A stretch of 64,000 nt of DNA from Clostridiales bacterium (GCA_017551625.1 JAFZLF010000015.1:54378-118377); one strand, 5' to 3'; shown: positions 51,442 through 61,036, counted from the first letter of the stretch. The notes: generated by a model from the letters alone, not told the origin. Numbers and translations: made by a program.

Positions 51442-53067
51442 TCAGAACTGATTATAGATGAACTGCGAAGCGTCGTAGCCGAGGCCGTATGCGCCGAAGA
51501 CGACGATGATGAGAAGCAGGAATGTAAATACGACCCAGCGCGCTGCAAACGGAAGTTTCTTCTCCATCTTGTCGCGCACCGACCCCGAGCGGGCGATCAT
51601 GCTGACCGTGAACATGAGGATCGTGCCGAGGGCGAGGATGATGTAGTCAGCGCGGCCGATGCCGAGATGAAGGAGCGCGCCGTTTCCGACGATCTTCCAG
51701 TTCCATGTCGTAAACATGGTGCCGAACATCTTAAATGTGAGCGGCACGTCTCTATAGCAGTCGAAGAGTCGGAGCGCACTCATGATGAGGATCGTTCTTC
51801 CGATCTGGAAGGACTTATAGACAGTGCTGCCGTCGGTATTGACTCTCTTATGGAACTTGCTGTAGAGCGGCTCGAGCTCCTGGGAGATCATGATGACCAC
51901 GAAGTTCCCGAGACCCCAGACGATGAAGTTCCAGCTCGCGCCGTGCCAGATACCGGTAGTAAACCACACGATAAAGGACGCGAGGTAGACAGGGAGACGC
52001 TTGCCGACCTTTTCACCTAAGTGCTTGCGGCTCCACTTCCCGAGTTTCAGCATCGGCCCCGATACCGAGAGCGGATAGAAGATGTAGTCCGTAAACCACG
52101 TGCCCATCGTGATGTGCCAGCGCCGCCAGTACTCGGCGATATTCTTACTGAAGAACGGACGCTCGAAATTCTCTTTGACAGGAATACCGAGCATCTCCGC
52201 GATACCGATCGTGATGTCGATGCCGCCCGTAAAATCAGCGTAGAGCTCAAGCGCGTAGAACATCATGACCATGAAGACATAGGCGCCCTTGAAGTTCTCG
52301 GGGGTATCGATCATGGTATTGACCGCGGGAAGGATACGGTCCGCGATCACAAGCTTTTTGAAGTATCCCCAGATCACGCGCTGCAGTCCGCGTTCCACCG
52401 TACGGCCGTGAAAGGTATGCGGCGTGAAAAGCTCTTTACTGAGATCGCCATAGCGGCTGATCGGTCCCTGCACCAGCTGGGGAAAGAAAGATACGAAAAG
52501 CGCGTATTTAAAGAAGTTCTTCTGCGCCTCGTGTCGGTCACGGTAGACGTCGATGACGTAGCTTACGGCCTGGAATGTATAGAAGGAAATACCCATCGGC
52601 AGCGCGATGGTGAGGAAGTTGATCCGCTTCGGCGCGTGGAAGGCCGAGAGGATACCGTTGATGTTATAGATCGTGAAGTTCGTGTATTTTACGACCGCAA
52701 GGATCAGAAGTGCGATCGTGATACCGACTGTCATGATACGGCGGCGCTTACTCTTCTGCTCTTCTTTGTAGCGCTTCCGCGCCTCTTTTCCGCACTCCTC
52801 CGGCGAACCGGAACCGCTCTTATCCAGTGCTTTTAGCTCGGCAAAGCGCGCATCGGCGATCTTTTTATTCTTCGAGATCAGAAGTCCCGCCACATACGTG
52901 ATGATGGTCACGGCCGCGATATAAAAGAGAAATTTCCATCCCGCGAAGAAATAGAAAACATAGGACCCCAGAAGCAGGAGGGGCCACTTCGCCTTCTTTG
53001 GAAGCACATAGTAGAGTGCCACCAGAAGGATCACAAATCCGATAAATTCGTAGGAAGTAAAGAGCAT
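51442..53067 (-). CDS. MBOAT-family O-acyltransferase (DltB/AlgI-like)
   Basis: The 541-residue protein has about 11 membrane segments and the MBOAT signatures YWRRWHITMGTWFTDYIFYPL and GIWHGASWNFIVWG, where the histidine is the active residue. DltB and AlgI relatives move acyl groups across the membrane onto surface polymers. With the carrier protein and adenylation enzyme upstream on the same strand, a dlt-like pathway is likely. A DltD or AlgJ partner is not in this window. It ends 4 bases from the convergent HTH-PurM gene. Confidence 0.88.
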   Translation of the reverse strand: MLFTSYEFIGFVILLVALYYVLPKKAKWPLLLLGSYVFYFFAGWKFLFYIAAVTIITYVAGLLISKNKKIADARFAELKALDKSGSGSPEECGKEARKRYKEEQKSKRRRIMTVGITIALLILAVVKYTNFTIYNINGILSAFHAPKRINFLTIALPMGISFYTFQAVSYVIDVYRDRHEAQKNFFKYALFVSFFPQLVQGPISRYGDLSKELFTPHTFHGRTVERGLQRVIWGYFKKLVIADRILPAVNTMIDTPENFKGAYVFMVMMFYALELYADFTGGIDITIGIAEMLGIPVKENFERPFFSKNIAEYWRRWHITMGTWFTDYIFYPLSVSGPMLKLGKWSRKHLGEKVGKRLPVYLASFIVWFTTGIWHGASWNFIVWGLGNFVVIMISQELEPLYSKFHKRVNTDGSTVYKSFQIGRTILIMSALRLFDCYRDVPLTFKMFGTMFTTWNWKIVGNGALLHLGIGRADYIILALGTILMFTVSMIARSGSVRDKMEKKLPFAARWVVFTFLLLIIVVFGAYGLGYDASQFIYNQF

Positions 53068-53146
53068 GTTCTATTCTTTCGTTTCTGCCATGTCATTCCG
53101 CGTACGAGCATATCGCCCGCCCGGAAGATCTTCGGCAATCTGCCGC

Positions 53147-53377
53147 TTACTCGTCGTCCTGCAGTTTCTGGATCAGATTCCAGAGCGCCTGCGCCGAGTT
53201 GAAATTCTCGGGGATCATATACTCGGCCGAGACCACAACGTCAAATTTATCCGCAATCTCCCCCACGAGAGAAATAATATCGAAGGAATCCAGGATCTTA
53301 CCGTCCACGAGATTCGTCGCCGTCTCATAGTCCACATCCGGGTGAATCTCTCTAAGAATCGAAATCAGTTCGTCCAT
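53147..53377 (-). CDS. Acyl/aminoacyl carrier protein (DltC-like)
   Basis: The ATG at 53377 is preferred over an in-frame GTG at 53383 because GAGGTG then serves as the ribosome binding site. The ~76-residue four-helix carrier protein has the phosphopantetheine serine in LDSFDIISLV. The tight DSFD spacing and overall length match DltC-type carriers. It should receive the activated acid from the adenylation enzyme and pass it to the MBOAT protein 79 bases downstream. Confidence 0.9.
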   Translation of the reverse strand: MDELISILREIHPDVDYETATNLVDGKILDSFDIISLVGEIADKFDVVVSAEYMIPENFNSAQALWNLIQKLQDDE

Positions 53378-53477
53378 TTTCACACCTCACCAAGGCTTTC
53401 ATCATCTGATATGATACCATTTTTCGTACCATTCGGGAACAATCGTCCTCCGGAACAGCGGTAAATAGGATGATTTG

Positions 53478-53500
53478 CAAAAACGCCGGGCGGAGCCGCC
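53478..53500 (-). terminator. Possible terminator after the adenylation gene
   Basis: Read leftwards, GGCGG-CT-CCGCC is followed five bases later by TTTTT. It lies between the adenylation gene and the carrier protein gene and would partly separate them. Confidence 0.35.
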
Positions 53501-53502
53501 TC

Positions 53503-55014
53503 TTATCTCACCATCGACATGAGCGTCACGCGGTCAGTCTTGCCGTTACTCGTCAGCGGGATGCGCTCAAGTTTTCTCGTCACGTTCGGCACCATATACC
53601 GCGGGAGACTGTCCTTGAGGAGCACCTTCATCTCGGCCTCTTCCTTGTCGCCGCTGTAGAAAAGTACGATCTTTCCCTTTTCTTTGTCGTACACGCATGC
53701 CGCGCCTGTGATCCCCTCGATCATCTGCGCATTGACCTCGATCTCGCCGAGCTCGATCCGATGACCCATATGCTTGATCTGGAAGTCCTTTCTCGACACG
53801 AACATCAGCTCGCCGCGCTCGTTGTAACGCCCGATATCACCGGTACGGTAGATGAGCTCGGGCCAGTGTATCTGGAGAGGATTACGCGTGAAGGACTCCG
53901 ACGTCTTCTCGGGATTATTCATATACCCGAGCGTCAGCGATGTGCCGCGGATGCAGATCTCGCCCTGCTTCCCGCTCGCCTTTGTGACTTCACGATCCTC
54001 CTCATCGAGCAGGAGGATATCCGTATTGTCGAAGGGCCGTCCGATCGGGATCGATTCTCCCTCTTCAAAATCTCTGTCGACCCGGTAGTAGCAACACATA
54101 CCGGTGCCCTCCGTCGGCCCGTAGAGATTCGTAAATGTCGCCTCCGGGAGCGCCTGGCGCCACATCCTGAACTGCTTGATCGGGAAGACTTCGGAGCCGA
54201 AGGCGATCGTCCGCAGATACTTCGGGATCTCTGTCTTAAATGTCCCGAATGCCGATATGATCGTCAGTGCCGAGACCACCCAGCAGACGGTGTTGATTTT
54301 CTTCTCGTTCAGGTATTGCACGAGTTTCAACGGCTGCATGAAGAGTGTCTTCGGAACGAAGTACGTCGTCGCGCCGTATCTTATCGTCGGGAAAAGCTCT
54401 TTAAAGCAGGCATCGAGATATAGCGGCGTCTGGTTACCGAACACCGTCTCATCCGTAAATCCCAGCACTTCCGAGAGCTGGTCGATGTAGTCATTGACTG
54501 CGCGGTGGCAGCCGACTACGCCCTTGGGTATGCCCGTCGATCCGGATGTGAAAACGACGTAGAGCGGATCGGTATCGATCGATTCATCATATACTGCAGT
54601 AAGCGCAGCCTCGTCGACTGCCGTTTCTGCGATCTCTCCGTAGCGTACGATCTTTCCGCCAAAGCCCAGATCCCTAGCTTTTTCCTCGGTATCCTCATCA
54701 CAGATGAGCAGATCCGCCTGCACATTTTCGAGGATCAGATGGATACGCACAGACGGCATCTCGGCATCGATCGGCACATAGTAGCAGCCTGCGCGGATAA
54801 TGCCGAAGAAAGAAGCGACCTCCTCCGGAGACTTCTCCATAAAGACCACGACCGGACTTCTCCTGATCCCCTCTCCGAGGATAAAAGAGCCGATCCCGTC
54901 GATCGCGCGGTCGAGCTGACGGAACGACAACGCAGACTTCTCGCCGCAGAACGCTGTCTTGTCCGGGTACTTTTCCACCGTATTCTTTAAGTCTTTCAGC
55001 ACATGATTATGCAT
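53503..55014 (-). CDS. Amino-acid adenylation enzyme (DltA-like)
   Basis: The 503-residue stand-alone ANL adenylation domain has the AMP-binding loop VFTSGSTGIPKGVVG near residue 163, YGPTEGTG near 305, YRTGDIGRYNERGEL near 390 and the C-terminal lysine in LTSNGKTDRV. Length and layout match D-alanine:carrier ligase DltA, but the substrate cannot be read and the next gene upstream encodes an Asp/Glu-type racemase. TAGGAGAAG before the ATG overlaps the racemase stop codon, so the two are coupled. Confidence 0.85.
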   Translation of the reverse strand: MHNHVLKDLKNTVEKYPDKTAFCGEKSALSFRQLDRAIDGIGSFILGEGIRRSPVVVFMEKSPEEVASFFGIIRAGCYYVPIDAEMPSVRIHLILENVQADLLICDEDTEEKARDLGFGGKIVRYGEIAETAVDEAALTAVYDESIDTDPLYVVFTSGSTGIPKGVVGCHRAVNDYIDQLSEVLGFTDETVFGNQTPLYLDACFKELFPTIRYGATTYFVPKTLFMQPLKLVQYLNEKKINTVCWVVSALTIISAFGTFKTEIPKYLRTIAFGSEVFPIKQFRMWRQALPEATFTNLYGPTEGTGMCCYYRVDRDFEEGESIPIGRPFDNTDILLLDEEDREVTKASGKQGEICIRGTSLTLGYMNNPEKTSESFTRNPLQIHWPELIYRTGDIGRYNERGELMFVSRKDFQIKHMGHRIELGEIEVNAQMIEGITGAACVYDKEKGKIVLFYSGDKEEAEMKVLLKDSLPRYMVPNVTRKLERIPLTSNGKTDRVTLMSMVR

Positions 55015-55023
55015 ATTCTTCTC

Positions 55024-55707
55024 CTACTTCAGACACTCGCGTACACAGGCCTCGGCCAGCACGTCGATGATATCGATATATCGCGGATCGAGCGCCAGTG
55101 TCTCCTTCGCCTGGGACAGCTCCGTGCATCCCAGCACGATCGCCTCGGCGCCACCGTCGAAGAGTTCCTTGGCCACTCTGCCAAAAGCCCCTACGCCGAT
55201 ATTTCTTCCTGCTTTCACGTCATCATAGATCATGGACATGACTTCCTTTTGCCCGTCTTTTCCCGGCCACAGGCACGTCACGCCGTATCCTTTCAGGACA
55301 TCGTCGTAGATAGATGTCTTTCTCGCGCCGTCCGTCGCCATGACGCCCAATCTCGTGATATCACATGTGCGGCATACTTCTCCGAGCTCACGGATCGCAT
55401 GTATGACGGGAATGCCTATTCCCTCTTCCATCTCCTTGTGAAAAGCATGGGCCGTGATGCACGGGATCGCGAGGACCTCCGCGCCCTGATCCCGGAGCGC
55501 ACGCCCGACTTCGACCATCTTCGGAAGCGGATCCTCGTTGCTTTCGCCAAGGAGGAAAGCTGTACGGTCCGGGATCTGCGGCACCGAACCGATCCATGTC
55601 TCGATATGCTCCTGGTCCGTCCCTGCTTTCGTACACTCGACTACACGCCGGTAGAAATACGCCGTGGCCAGCGGTCCGAGTCCGCCGATAATGCCCAGTT
55701 TCTTCAA
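55024..55707 (-). CDS. Aspartate/glutamate racemase family protein
   Basis: The 227 residues fit the Asp/Glu racemase superfamily. Both catalytic cysteines are present, in LAIPCITAHAFH and VLGCTELS. The start LGIIGGLGPLATAYFYRRVV is that of amino-acid racemases (aspartate type, YgeA-like). The start codon is TTG at 55705-55707, after AGAGGAAG. The gene lies 9 bases before the adenylation gene, which suggests it supplies a D-amino acid for activation. Exact amino acid specificity is not known. Confidence 0.85.
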   Translation of the reverse strand: MKKLGIIGGLGPLATAYFYRRVVECTKAGTDQEHIETWIGSVPQIPDRTAFLLGESNEDPLPKMVEVGRALRDQGAEVLAIPCITAHAFHKEMEEGIGIPVIHAIRELGEVCRTCDITRLGVMATDGARKTSIYDDVLKGYGVTCLWPGKDGQKEVMSMIYDDVKAGRNIGVGAFGRVAKELFDGGAEAIVLGCTELSQAKETLALDPRYIDIIDVLAEACVRECLK

Positions 55708-55783
55708 GTTCTCTTCCTCTCTTTTCCTCGTCTTCTAAGCCCAGGTCACGCGTTTTCTGCGCGGCATCTTTGCCCCTGCCACC

Positions 55784-57436
55784 TTACGGGATCTGGACCG
55801 GATAGAGCGATTTGTCATAGCTGTGATATCCCCGGTGCGACGCTGAGTATTCTTCGACCTGCGCCTGCGTCCACATGAAGAAACGCGTGCCGTCTTCCTT
55901 GGTGAGCGCGTCGCAGTGATACCAGACACCATCGATCTTGACCGCATTCCAGAAATGCTGCGCGTATGTGATGGGATATCTCTCGATGACGAAGTTCTCG
56001 ATGCCGGCGCGTGTGTAGAGCGCATAGCACGTCATCGCGATGGTATAGCAGTCTCCGGTATGGTACTTCAGGCCATCGTACGCTCCCTGCACCCAGCTGA
56101 CCTTCTCGCCGTGACTATGGTAAGTGACCGTCCAGTCTACCCAGTTAAAGATCGCCTCGACCTTCTGGCGTTCCGTCATATTGTCGTTGATGAGCTGCGG
56201 GAGGAGCTGGTCACAGAGTTCCCAGACATCTTCCTCGGTGTACGGACGATATACGACCGTCACCTTCATCTTCACTTCCGATGTATTCCCGGCTTTGTCC
56301 GTCGCCGTATAGGTCACTTCGTAGACACCTTCCTGATTGTTGTCCACAGCGGAATTATCTACTGTAAAAGTGATGTCTTCGTCCGCATTGTCCGTGACCG
56401 AGACGTGCTCCTTATACGCGATCGCTTCACCCGTGATGATGCTGATATCCTTCACACCGGAGATCACCGGCGCTTCTTCATCTTTCTCGAGGATGATGTG
56501 TGATGTGACGATCTGCTCGTTGCCGCCGAGGTCAGTCAGCCGGATCTTTACATCCCGCTCACCCGGCTCGTCGAAATGCGGATCTTCCACAAACTCTGCC
56601 GTGACCGTCGTCGCATCAGCCAGCCCGTCCACGAGGTCTTCCGGGTTCTTCGGATAGCAGGCAAATCCCTCGTAGGTGATGCCCATCGCCTGCGGCGGAG
56701 TCGTATCGAGGAGATGCAGAACGCTGTCGTAGCGGACTCCCTCCACGCTAAAAGAAACGGTGTAATCACCGGGTTCATCCATCTTGATCGTACTCAGCGG
56801 CGTCAGTAATGACGCATTTTGTTCTCCAAATGCAAAAGCACTGGCCTCGGGTCTTTTCGCTCCGGCCTCGAGCGTGATCTCGGGGTAGATGCCGATGACC
56901 TTGAGTTTCGTCGTCGCCTGAGAGATATTTCCCCCGAGGTCACGGCAGACCAGCGTCACATCCTGTTCGCCGACGCGCTTGTAGTCCGGTTCTTTCTCGA
57001 ACTGCAGCGTACACGCCGTCTGATCCTCCATGGTCACGACGAAGTCTTCCGCCGGGATCGCCTGTCCGTACATCGTCGTCTTCGGCGAGGCTGACAGGAT
57101 CGGAGAGATCGTATCTTTCACGATAAGTTTCGAAGAATAAGTGCGGTCTCCCAGCTGGACTGTGATGGCGTATTCGCCCGGGACCGTGGTATCGTAGTTC
57201 GATGAACCGTATTTAAAGGCCACCGTATGCTTATCTTTCTTAAAACGCACGAAATCCGAGGCGCTCACCGGGGTGCCGGCCTCCACCGTGCATTCCTTAT
57301 AGACCCGTTTTTCCCTGTCGATGTAGATATTCAGGGCCATGAGAAGACCGAAGAGCACTGCCGCCACGACCACGATCGTGATGATCCTGTTCTTCCACAG
57401 ATTCTTCTTTTTCCTTTTCGCTGCTGTCTTCTTCAT
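55784..57436 (-). CDS. Membrane-anchored transglutaminase-like protein with Ig-like repeats
   Basis: The 550-residue protein has a basic N-terminus and one membrane segment (~15-35), then about four Ig-like beta-sandwich domains with repeated DTISPILSA, DTTPPQAMG and DEEAPVISG starts. The C-terminal transglutaminase-like domain has Cys in GDCYTIAMTCYALYTRAG, His in AQHFWNAVKIDG and Asp in WYHCDAL. It should act outside the cell as a protease or crosslinking enzyme. It ends 76 bases before the racemase start. Ig-like domains suggest binding to the cell wall or to other surface proteins. Confidence 0.85.
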   Translation of the reverse strand: MKKTAAKRKKKNLWKNRIITIVVVAAVLFGLLMALNIYIDREKRVYKECTVEAGTPVSASDFVRFKKDKHTVAFKYGSSNYDTTVPGEYAITVQLGDRTYSSKLIVKDTISPILSASPKTTMYGQAIPAEDFVVTMEDQTACTLQFEKEPDYKRVGEQDVTLVCRDLGGNISQATTKLKVIGIYPEITLEAGAKRPEASAFAFGEQNASLLTPLSTIKMDEPGDYTVSFSVEGVRYDSVLHLLDTTPPQAMGITYEGFACYPKNPEDLVDGLADATTVTAEFVEDPHFDEPGERDVKIRLTDLGGNEQIVTSHIILEKDEEAPVISGVKDISIITGEAIAYKEHVSVTDNADEDITFTVDNSAVDNNQEGVYEVTYTATDKAGNTSEVKMKVTVVYRPYTEEDVWELCDQLLPQLINDNMTERQKVEAIFNWVDWTVTYHSHGEKVSWVQGAYDGLKYHTGDCYTIAMTCYALYTRAGIENFVIERYPITYAQHFWNAVKIDGVWYHCDALTKEDGTRFFMWTQAQVEEYSASHRGYHSYDKSLYPVQIP

Positions 57437-57499
57437 ACTGTCTATACTATATCACGCTATGGAGGATTCTTCATTACAGATTCTTCACCGGGTCCGTCT

Positions 57500-58288
57500 T
57501 TAGGATCCGTCCCCTTTTCCGAGCATCTTGCCGAGCATCTCGTGCGCCCAGACCGGATCGATCAATTCATACTCCGTCTTCGCCTTCTTATCCAGAAATG
57601 GTTCGGCCATCCTCTCCACTTCTTCATAGACACCTTCCGGGATCTCCGCCCAGAATGTCTTGCCGTCCGCGGCAAAGATGGTGTATCCGTTCTTCCCGTT
57701 CTGCTGTTCAAAGAGCGCATTTCTGGCATCGACATCAGGACGTTCCTTCATAAACCTCACGAAGATGAAGTTCTTGGTCAGTTCTACGATACGGTCATCG
57801 AGATCCGCATCGAAGATCTTGATCTTTTCCACCAGATAGATACTGTGCCGCACTGCGCGCATCGTGCAGATCCTCGCCGCCTTCAGCATATCGGGCGACC
57901 ATGACTCCTGCTGTTTGTTGATCTTCGCGAGCATCTCTTCCGTATTCTCGGGAAGAAGATAGATCATCAGAGCCTTCCCCATATCGTCATAGAGAAGCGG
58001 ATAGGACAGTTCACTGTCCACGCCGCAGAAGGGACACTTCTGACGGAAGAACGAAGAATCGAGGATCTTGCCTTTCTCCTCCGGATGAAGCGAGATATTG
58101 ACACACTGCTGAAGGGAGGCCTTCCACGACTTGCCGCAATGTCCGCATGTGATCTCCACATTCATCGGCAGATACTTCTCATCTTCGTTCGGCACGAGGC
58201 GGATCTTCTCCTTCTTCATTTCCTCCGGAGACGCCGCCTGTCCCTCCTGTACCATATTCTTCTCTTCCGGCTTCTTGTCGTCAGCCAT
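57500..58288 (-). CDS. CpXC-domain protein
   Basis: The 262-residue protein contains a zinc-binding CpXC domain near residues 48-130: ITCGHCGKSWKASLQQCVNISLHPE..FFRQKCPFCGVDSELSYPLLYDD. The C-terminal half is helical and not recognised. CpXC proteins are common in clostridia and of unknown function. The charged N-terminus has no signal sequence, so it is cytoplasmic. It lies 26 bases downstream of the amidase gene, in the same direction. Confidence 0.8.
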   Translation of the reverse strand: MADDKKPEEKNMVQEGQAASPEEMKKEKIRLVPNEDEKYLPMNVEITCGHCGKSWKASLQQCVNISLHPEEKGKILDSSFFRQKCPFCGVDSELSYPLLYDDMGKALMIYLLPENTEEMLAKINKQQESWSPDMLKAARICTMRAVRHSIYLVEKIKIFDADLDDRIVELTKNFIFVRFMKERPDVDARNALFEQQNGKNGYTIFAADGKTFWAEIPEGVYEEVERMAEPFLDKKAKTEYELIDPVWAHEMLGKMLGKGDGS

Positions 58289-58314
58289 ATTTCCTTTTCC
58301 CTTCTCTATTCTGA

Positions 58315-59400
58315 TTACCTGTTCTTCATCTTCGAACAGAAAGCCGCAACTCCGTCACACAGCAGCTGCTGGTAGTCCGGATCGGACAGCAGCCAGTCAT
58401 CGTCACTGTTTGTCATAAACCCCATCTCGAGGAGGAATGACGGCACGGATGTCGCCCAGTTTAGTCCGCTATAGGTGGTACTGGCACTGCATCCCCTGTA
58501 CTTCGAGCCGGTCGCATCCGCCAGGCAGTTCCCGAGCCAGTCTCCCCACTTGACCTGGCTATCCGCCAGTTCACCGCGGCTGCAGACGAAAACGCCGATA
58601 CCTCTTGCCGAGGAACTGTCGGACGCATCGCAATGGAGACGCAGGAAAACATCCGCATCATTTTCGACCGCGATATTGGCGCGCTCGATATTGGAGATAT
58701 CCACATCGTTACTTGTTCTGGTCATGATGACCGTCGCTCCCATCGCCTCGAGTGTATCCCTCATCCGAAGGCCGATCTCGAGTACTACCTCATATTCGGG
58801 GCGGCCGGTCGCGACACCGGAGGTTCCGGCCGAGACCTTGGCCTTGGTCTCATCAGACCACGGAGCCACCGGTTCCTGATCCGAGTTGGCGTGTCTCTGG
58901 TGTCCCGGATCGATCACGATCACCATCCCGGACAGGTCATAGGATCCGCCAGAATGAGAGGGCGCTCTGCTCGGTTCTGTTTCCGAAGAGGTTTCCGGTT
59001 CCGGAGTCGTTTCGGCAGTCGTTTCCTCCGTTGTTTCCTCCGTTGTTTCTTCCGTGGACTCTTCGGTCGTCTCTTTCGTTTCCGAAGTTGTCTCTTCTGT
59101 ATCTTCGGTCGTATCCACCGGTTCCGAAGTCTCCGGATCATCCCACGGGTCTTCATCCGAAGCTGTCCATTCTCCGCCGGAGATCAGGGCAGAACTCTGC
59201 CCCGGTTCCTTCGGATCTCCCGTTTCTTCATCCGGATCGTCGCTCTCCATATCGGATGTTTTCCGCGGGGAGCGGACATCGGACGTCTTCGTGCTCGCCT
59301 TCTTCCATGGACCGATCGTGAACATCAGTACGATAGTCAATATCAGGAGTGCGCCCGTGACGACAGACATCCCTGCGATCAATTTCTTGCTGTTCTTCAT
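58315..59400 (-). CDS. N-acetylmuramoyl-L-alanine amidase (Amidase_3)
   Basis: The 361 residues start with a membrane anchor (~8-30), followed by an external linker of Thr/Glu-rich repeats (TEETTEETTEETTAET) at about 95-140. The catalytic Amidase_3 domain occupies the last ~210 residues. Its zinc ligands are in VIDPGHQRH, EVVLEIG and FLRLHCDAS, with the late glutamate in FLLEMGFMTN. It cleaves the amide between MurNAc and L-Ala in peptidoglycan. Its ATG overlaps the stop of the upstream lipoprotein gene (TAATG), so the two are coupled. Confidence 0.92.
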   Translation of the reverse strand: MKNSKKLIAGMSVVTGALLILTIVLMFTIGPWKKASTKTSDVRSPRKTSDMESDDPDEETGDPKEPGQSSALISGGEWTASDEDPWDDPETSEPVDTTEDTEETTSETKETTEESTEETTEETTEETTAETTPEPETSSETEPSRAPSHSGGSYDLSGMVIVIDPGHQRHANSDQEPVAPWSDETKAKVSAGTSGVATGRPEYEVVLEIGLRMRDTLEAMGATVIMTRTSNDVDISNIERANIAVENDADVFLRLHCDASDSSSARGIGVFVCSRGELADSQVKWGDWLGNCLADATGSKYRGCSASTTYSGLNWATSVPSFLLEMGFMTNSDDDWLLSDPDYQQLLCDGVAAFCSKMKNR

Positions 59401-60986
59401 TATTTGACCTCGATCGAGTTTTCCAGAAGCGTCGTTCCGTTCGGATTGAGCACCGTAATCGTCACCGGACCCGATTTCATCTTAGAAAGATCGATCCGGA
59501 AATACTCTGTCCTGTCGCTGTTGATGATCGACGCAGATCCCTCATCGATCGTCTTACCGGAACCGTCTGTGACCGTATACGTGAACTCCATATAGTTATA
59601 GTAGTAGTAGGTCTCGAACATGAAGTAGACTTCCTTGTCTGTCGATAAGAGCGTACTAAGATCATTCCATGAATCCGGATCGTACGTCCACATCGACCAG
59701 TAGGATTCGGCCTCATCCGAATCATTCGGGAAAGGCTCGTCTTCGGCCACCACATTGAAGGACGAATACCAGACATACTCGTTATTCACGTTGTAGAGAT
59801 TCAATTCGTAGGACCCGGGTTCGAGCTGATCGGTAATATCCTTCCACTCGATCAGTCCCGATTCTCCATCCGTCACGATCGTTCCTTCGCTTAGGATGAC
59901 CTGACTGCCGCGGCTGTTATACATGGAAAACTCATAGATGATCTCGACTTCCTGACCATAGTTGCCCATCTCAAGCTTCGCAGCGATATAGGTATCTCCG
60001 ACATGGTATCCGGGGACGACATTCCCTTCTTCGTCGACCATCTTGACTGAATAGATGTATATATTGGTGACCGGGATCTTCTCACCGTCTCCGAAAATGC
60101 TGATACATCCGACCGAGATGATCCTGCCGTTAGCATCGTAGACAGTACAGGAGATATACCCCTTCGCCAGTTTGGACGTCGGATACCAATCGCAGAAGAT
60201 CATATCATCTCCGCCATCGACAGTATAAGTACCCGAATGCAGGATACCGCTCCCGTCTTCAAACTCGTAGGTGACCGTCTCTCCATAGCAGCATTCCCAG
60301 AGCGTCACCGTATAACGGATGAAGCTTTCAGACTCGTGATAGCCTTCAACGCGGTTATAGTCAATATCGTACCAATCGCTCGAGAACTCCGTCAGCTCTT
60401 TGACATACGTGGTCTCTGTAGTAGGCTCTACATCCAGATCGAGGTCATCCATGAAGGAATACAGTTCCTCCACGATCTGGTCGACACTTCCGGCATCGAC
60501 CAGCCAATCATCTTCAAGCACCAGGTCTACTTCAAACTCGAGCTCGAGGTCCTTGGCATCCCCGATCGCTCTCACGATATCCCGCGAAGTAGCGTCTCCG
60601 CTGACTTTTTTCTTGACTTCGTTCACGTCAAAGTACGACAGCACCACTGTCGCCTCACCGGACTCCTTCTTCTCGTCGGTCGTCACGCTCTCGATCGAGT
60701 AGGAAAGTCTTTTACGCGCGGCTTCATGGACATCTTTGGCTTCTGAATCCTCATACCCCTTCAAGGTCTCCAGGCCCTTGCTCTTTCCATCGACCAGCTT
60801 GTCCAGTTTGTCATACTTGCCGCTCTTTAAGTAGGCGCAGAAATCATCCAGCATCTCCTCTGCTTTCTTATCTTCGCCCTTTGATTTCTTCTTGGTTTCT
60901 TTCTCCGAAGTTTTGCACCCTCCCAAAAACATCGACATCAGAATCGCACCGGTCGTGGCCAGTGCCAGCCATCTTTTTTTGCGCAT
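59400..60986 (-). CDS. Lipoprotein of unknown function
   Basis: The 528 residues begin with a lipoprotein signal (KKRWLALATTGAILMSMFLGGC), so the mature N-terminal cysteine is lipid-linked. Residues ~25-180 form a helical DUF-like domain with a repeated-load pattern (DDFCAYLKSGKYDKLDKLVDG). The rest looks like several beta-sandwich domains (VTYEFEDGSGILHSGTYTVDGGD). No family was recognised. It is the first gene of the amidase-CpXC run, with a TTGACG/TATAAG promoter, and may help the amidase at the wall. Confidence 0.7.
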   Translation of the reverse strand: MRKKRWLALATTGAILMSMFLGGCKTSEKETKKKSKGEDKKAEEMLDDFCAYLKSGKYDKLDKLVDGKSKGLETLKGYEDSEAKDVHEAARKRLSYSIESVTTDEKKESGEATVVLSYFDVNEVKKKVSGDATSRDIVRAIGDAKDLELEFEVDLVLEDDWLVDAGSVDQIVEELYSFMDDLDLDVEPTTETTYVKELTEFSSDWYDIDYNRVEGYHESESFIRYTVTLWECCYGETVTYEFEDGSGILHSGTYTVDGGDDMIFCDWYPTSKLAKGYISCTVYDANGRIISVGCISIFGDGEKIPVTNIYIYSVKMVDEEGNVVPGYHVGDTYIAAKLEMGNYGQEVEIIYEFSMYNSRGSQVILSEGTIVTDGESGLIEWKDITDQLEPGSYELNLYNVNNEYVWYSSFNVVAEDEPFPNDSDEAESYWSMWTYDPDSWNDLSTLLSTDKEVYFMFETYYYYNYMEFTYTVTDGSGKTIDEGSASIINSDRTEYFRIDLSKMKSGPVTITVLNPNGTTLLENSIEVK

Positions 60987-61006
60987 GGTGTTTCCTCCTT
61001 CTTTTC

Positions 61007-61036
61007 CTTATATTAGTTTGCTCCATAAGCCGTCAA
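61007..61036 (-). promoter_or_regulatory. Promoter of the lipoprotein-amidase run
   Basis: Read leftwards, TTGACG (61031-61036) and TATAAG (61007-61012) are spaced by 18 bp, 21 bp before the lipoprotein start. Confidence 0.55.

Noticed and set aside
59000..59110. CRISPR-like repeats
   Set aside because: The short repeats are GAA/ACN codon repeats encoding the Thr/Glu linker of the amidase, without spacer structure.
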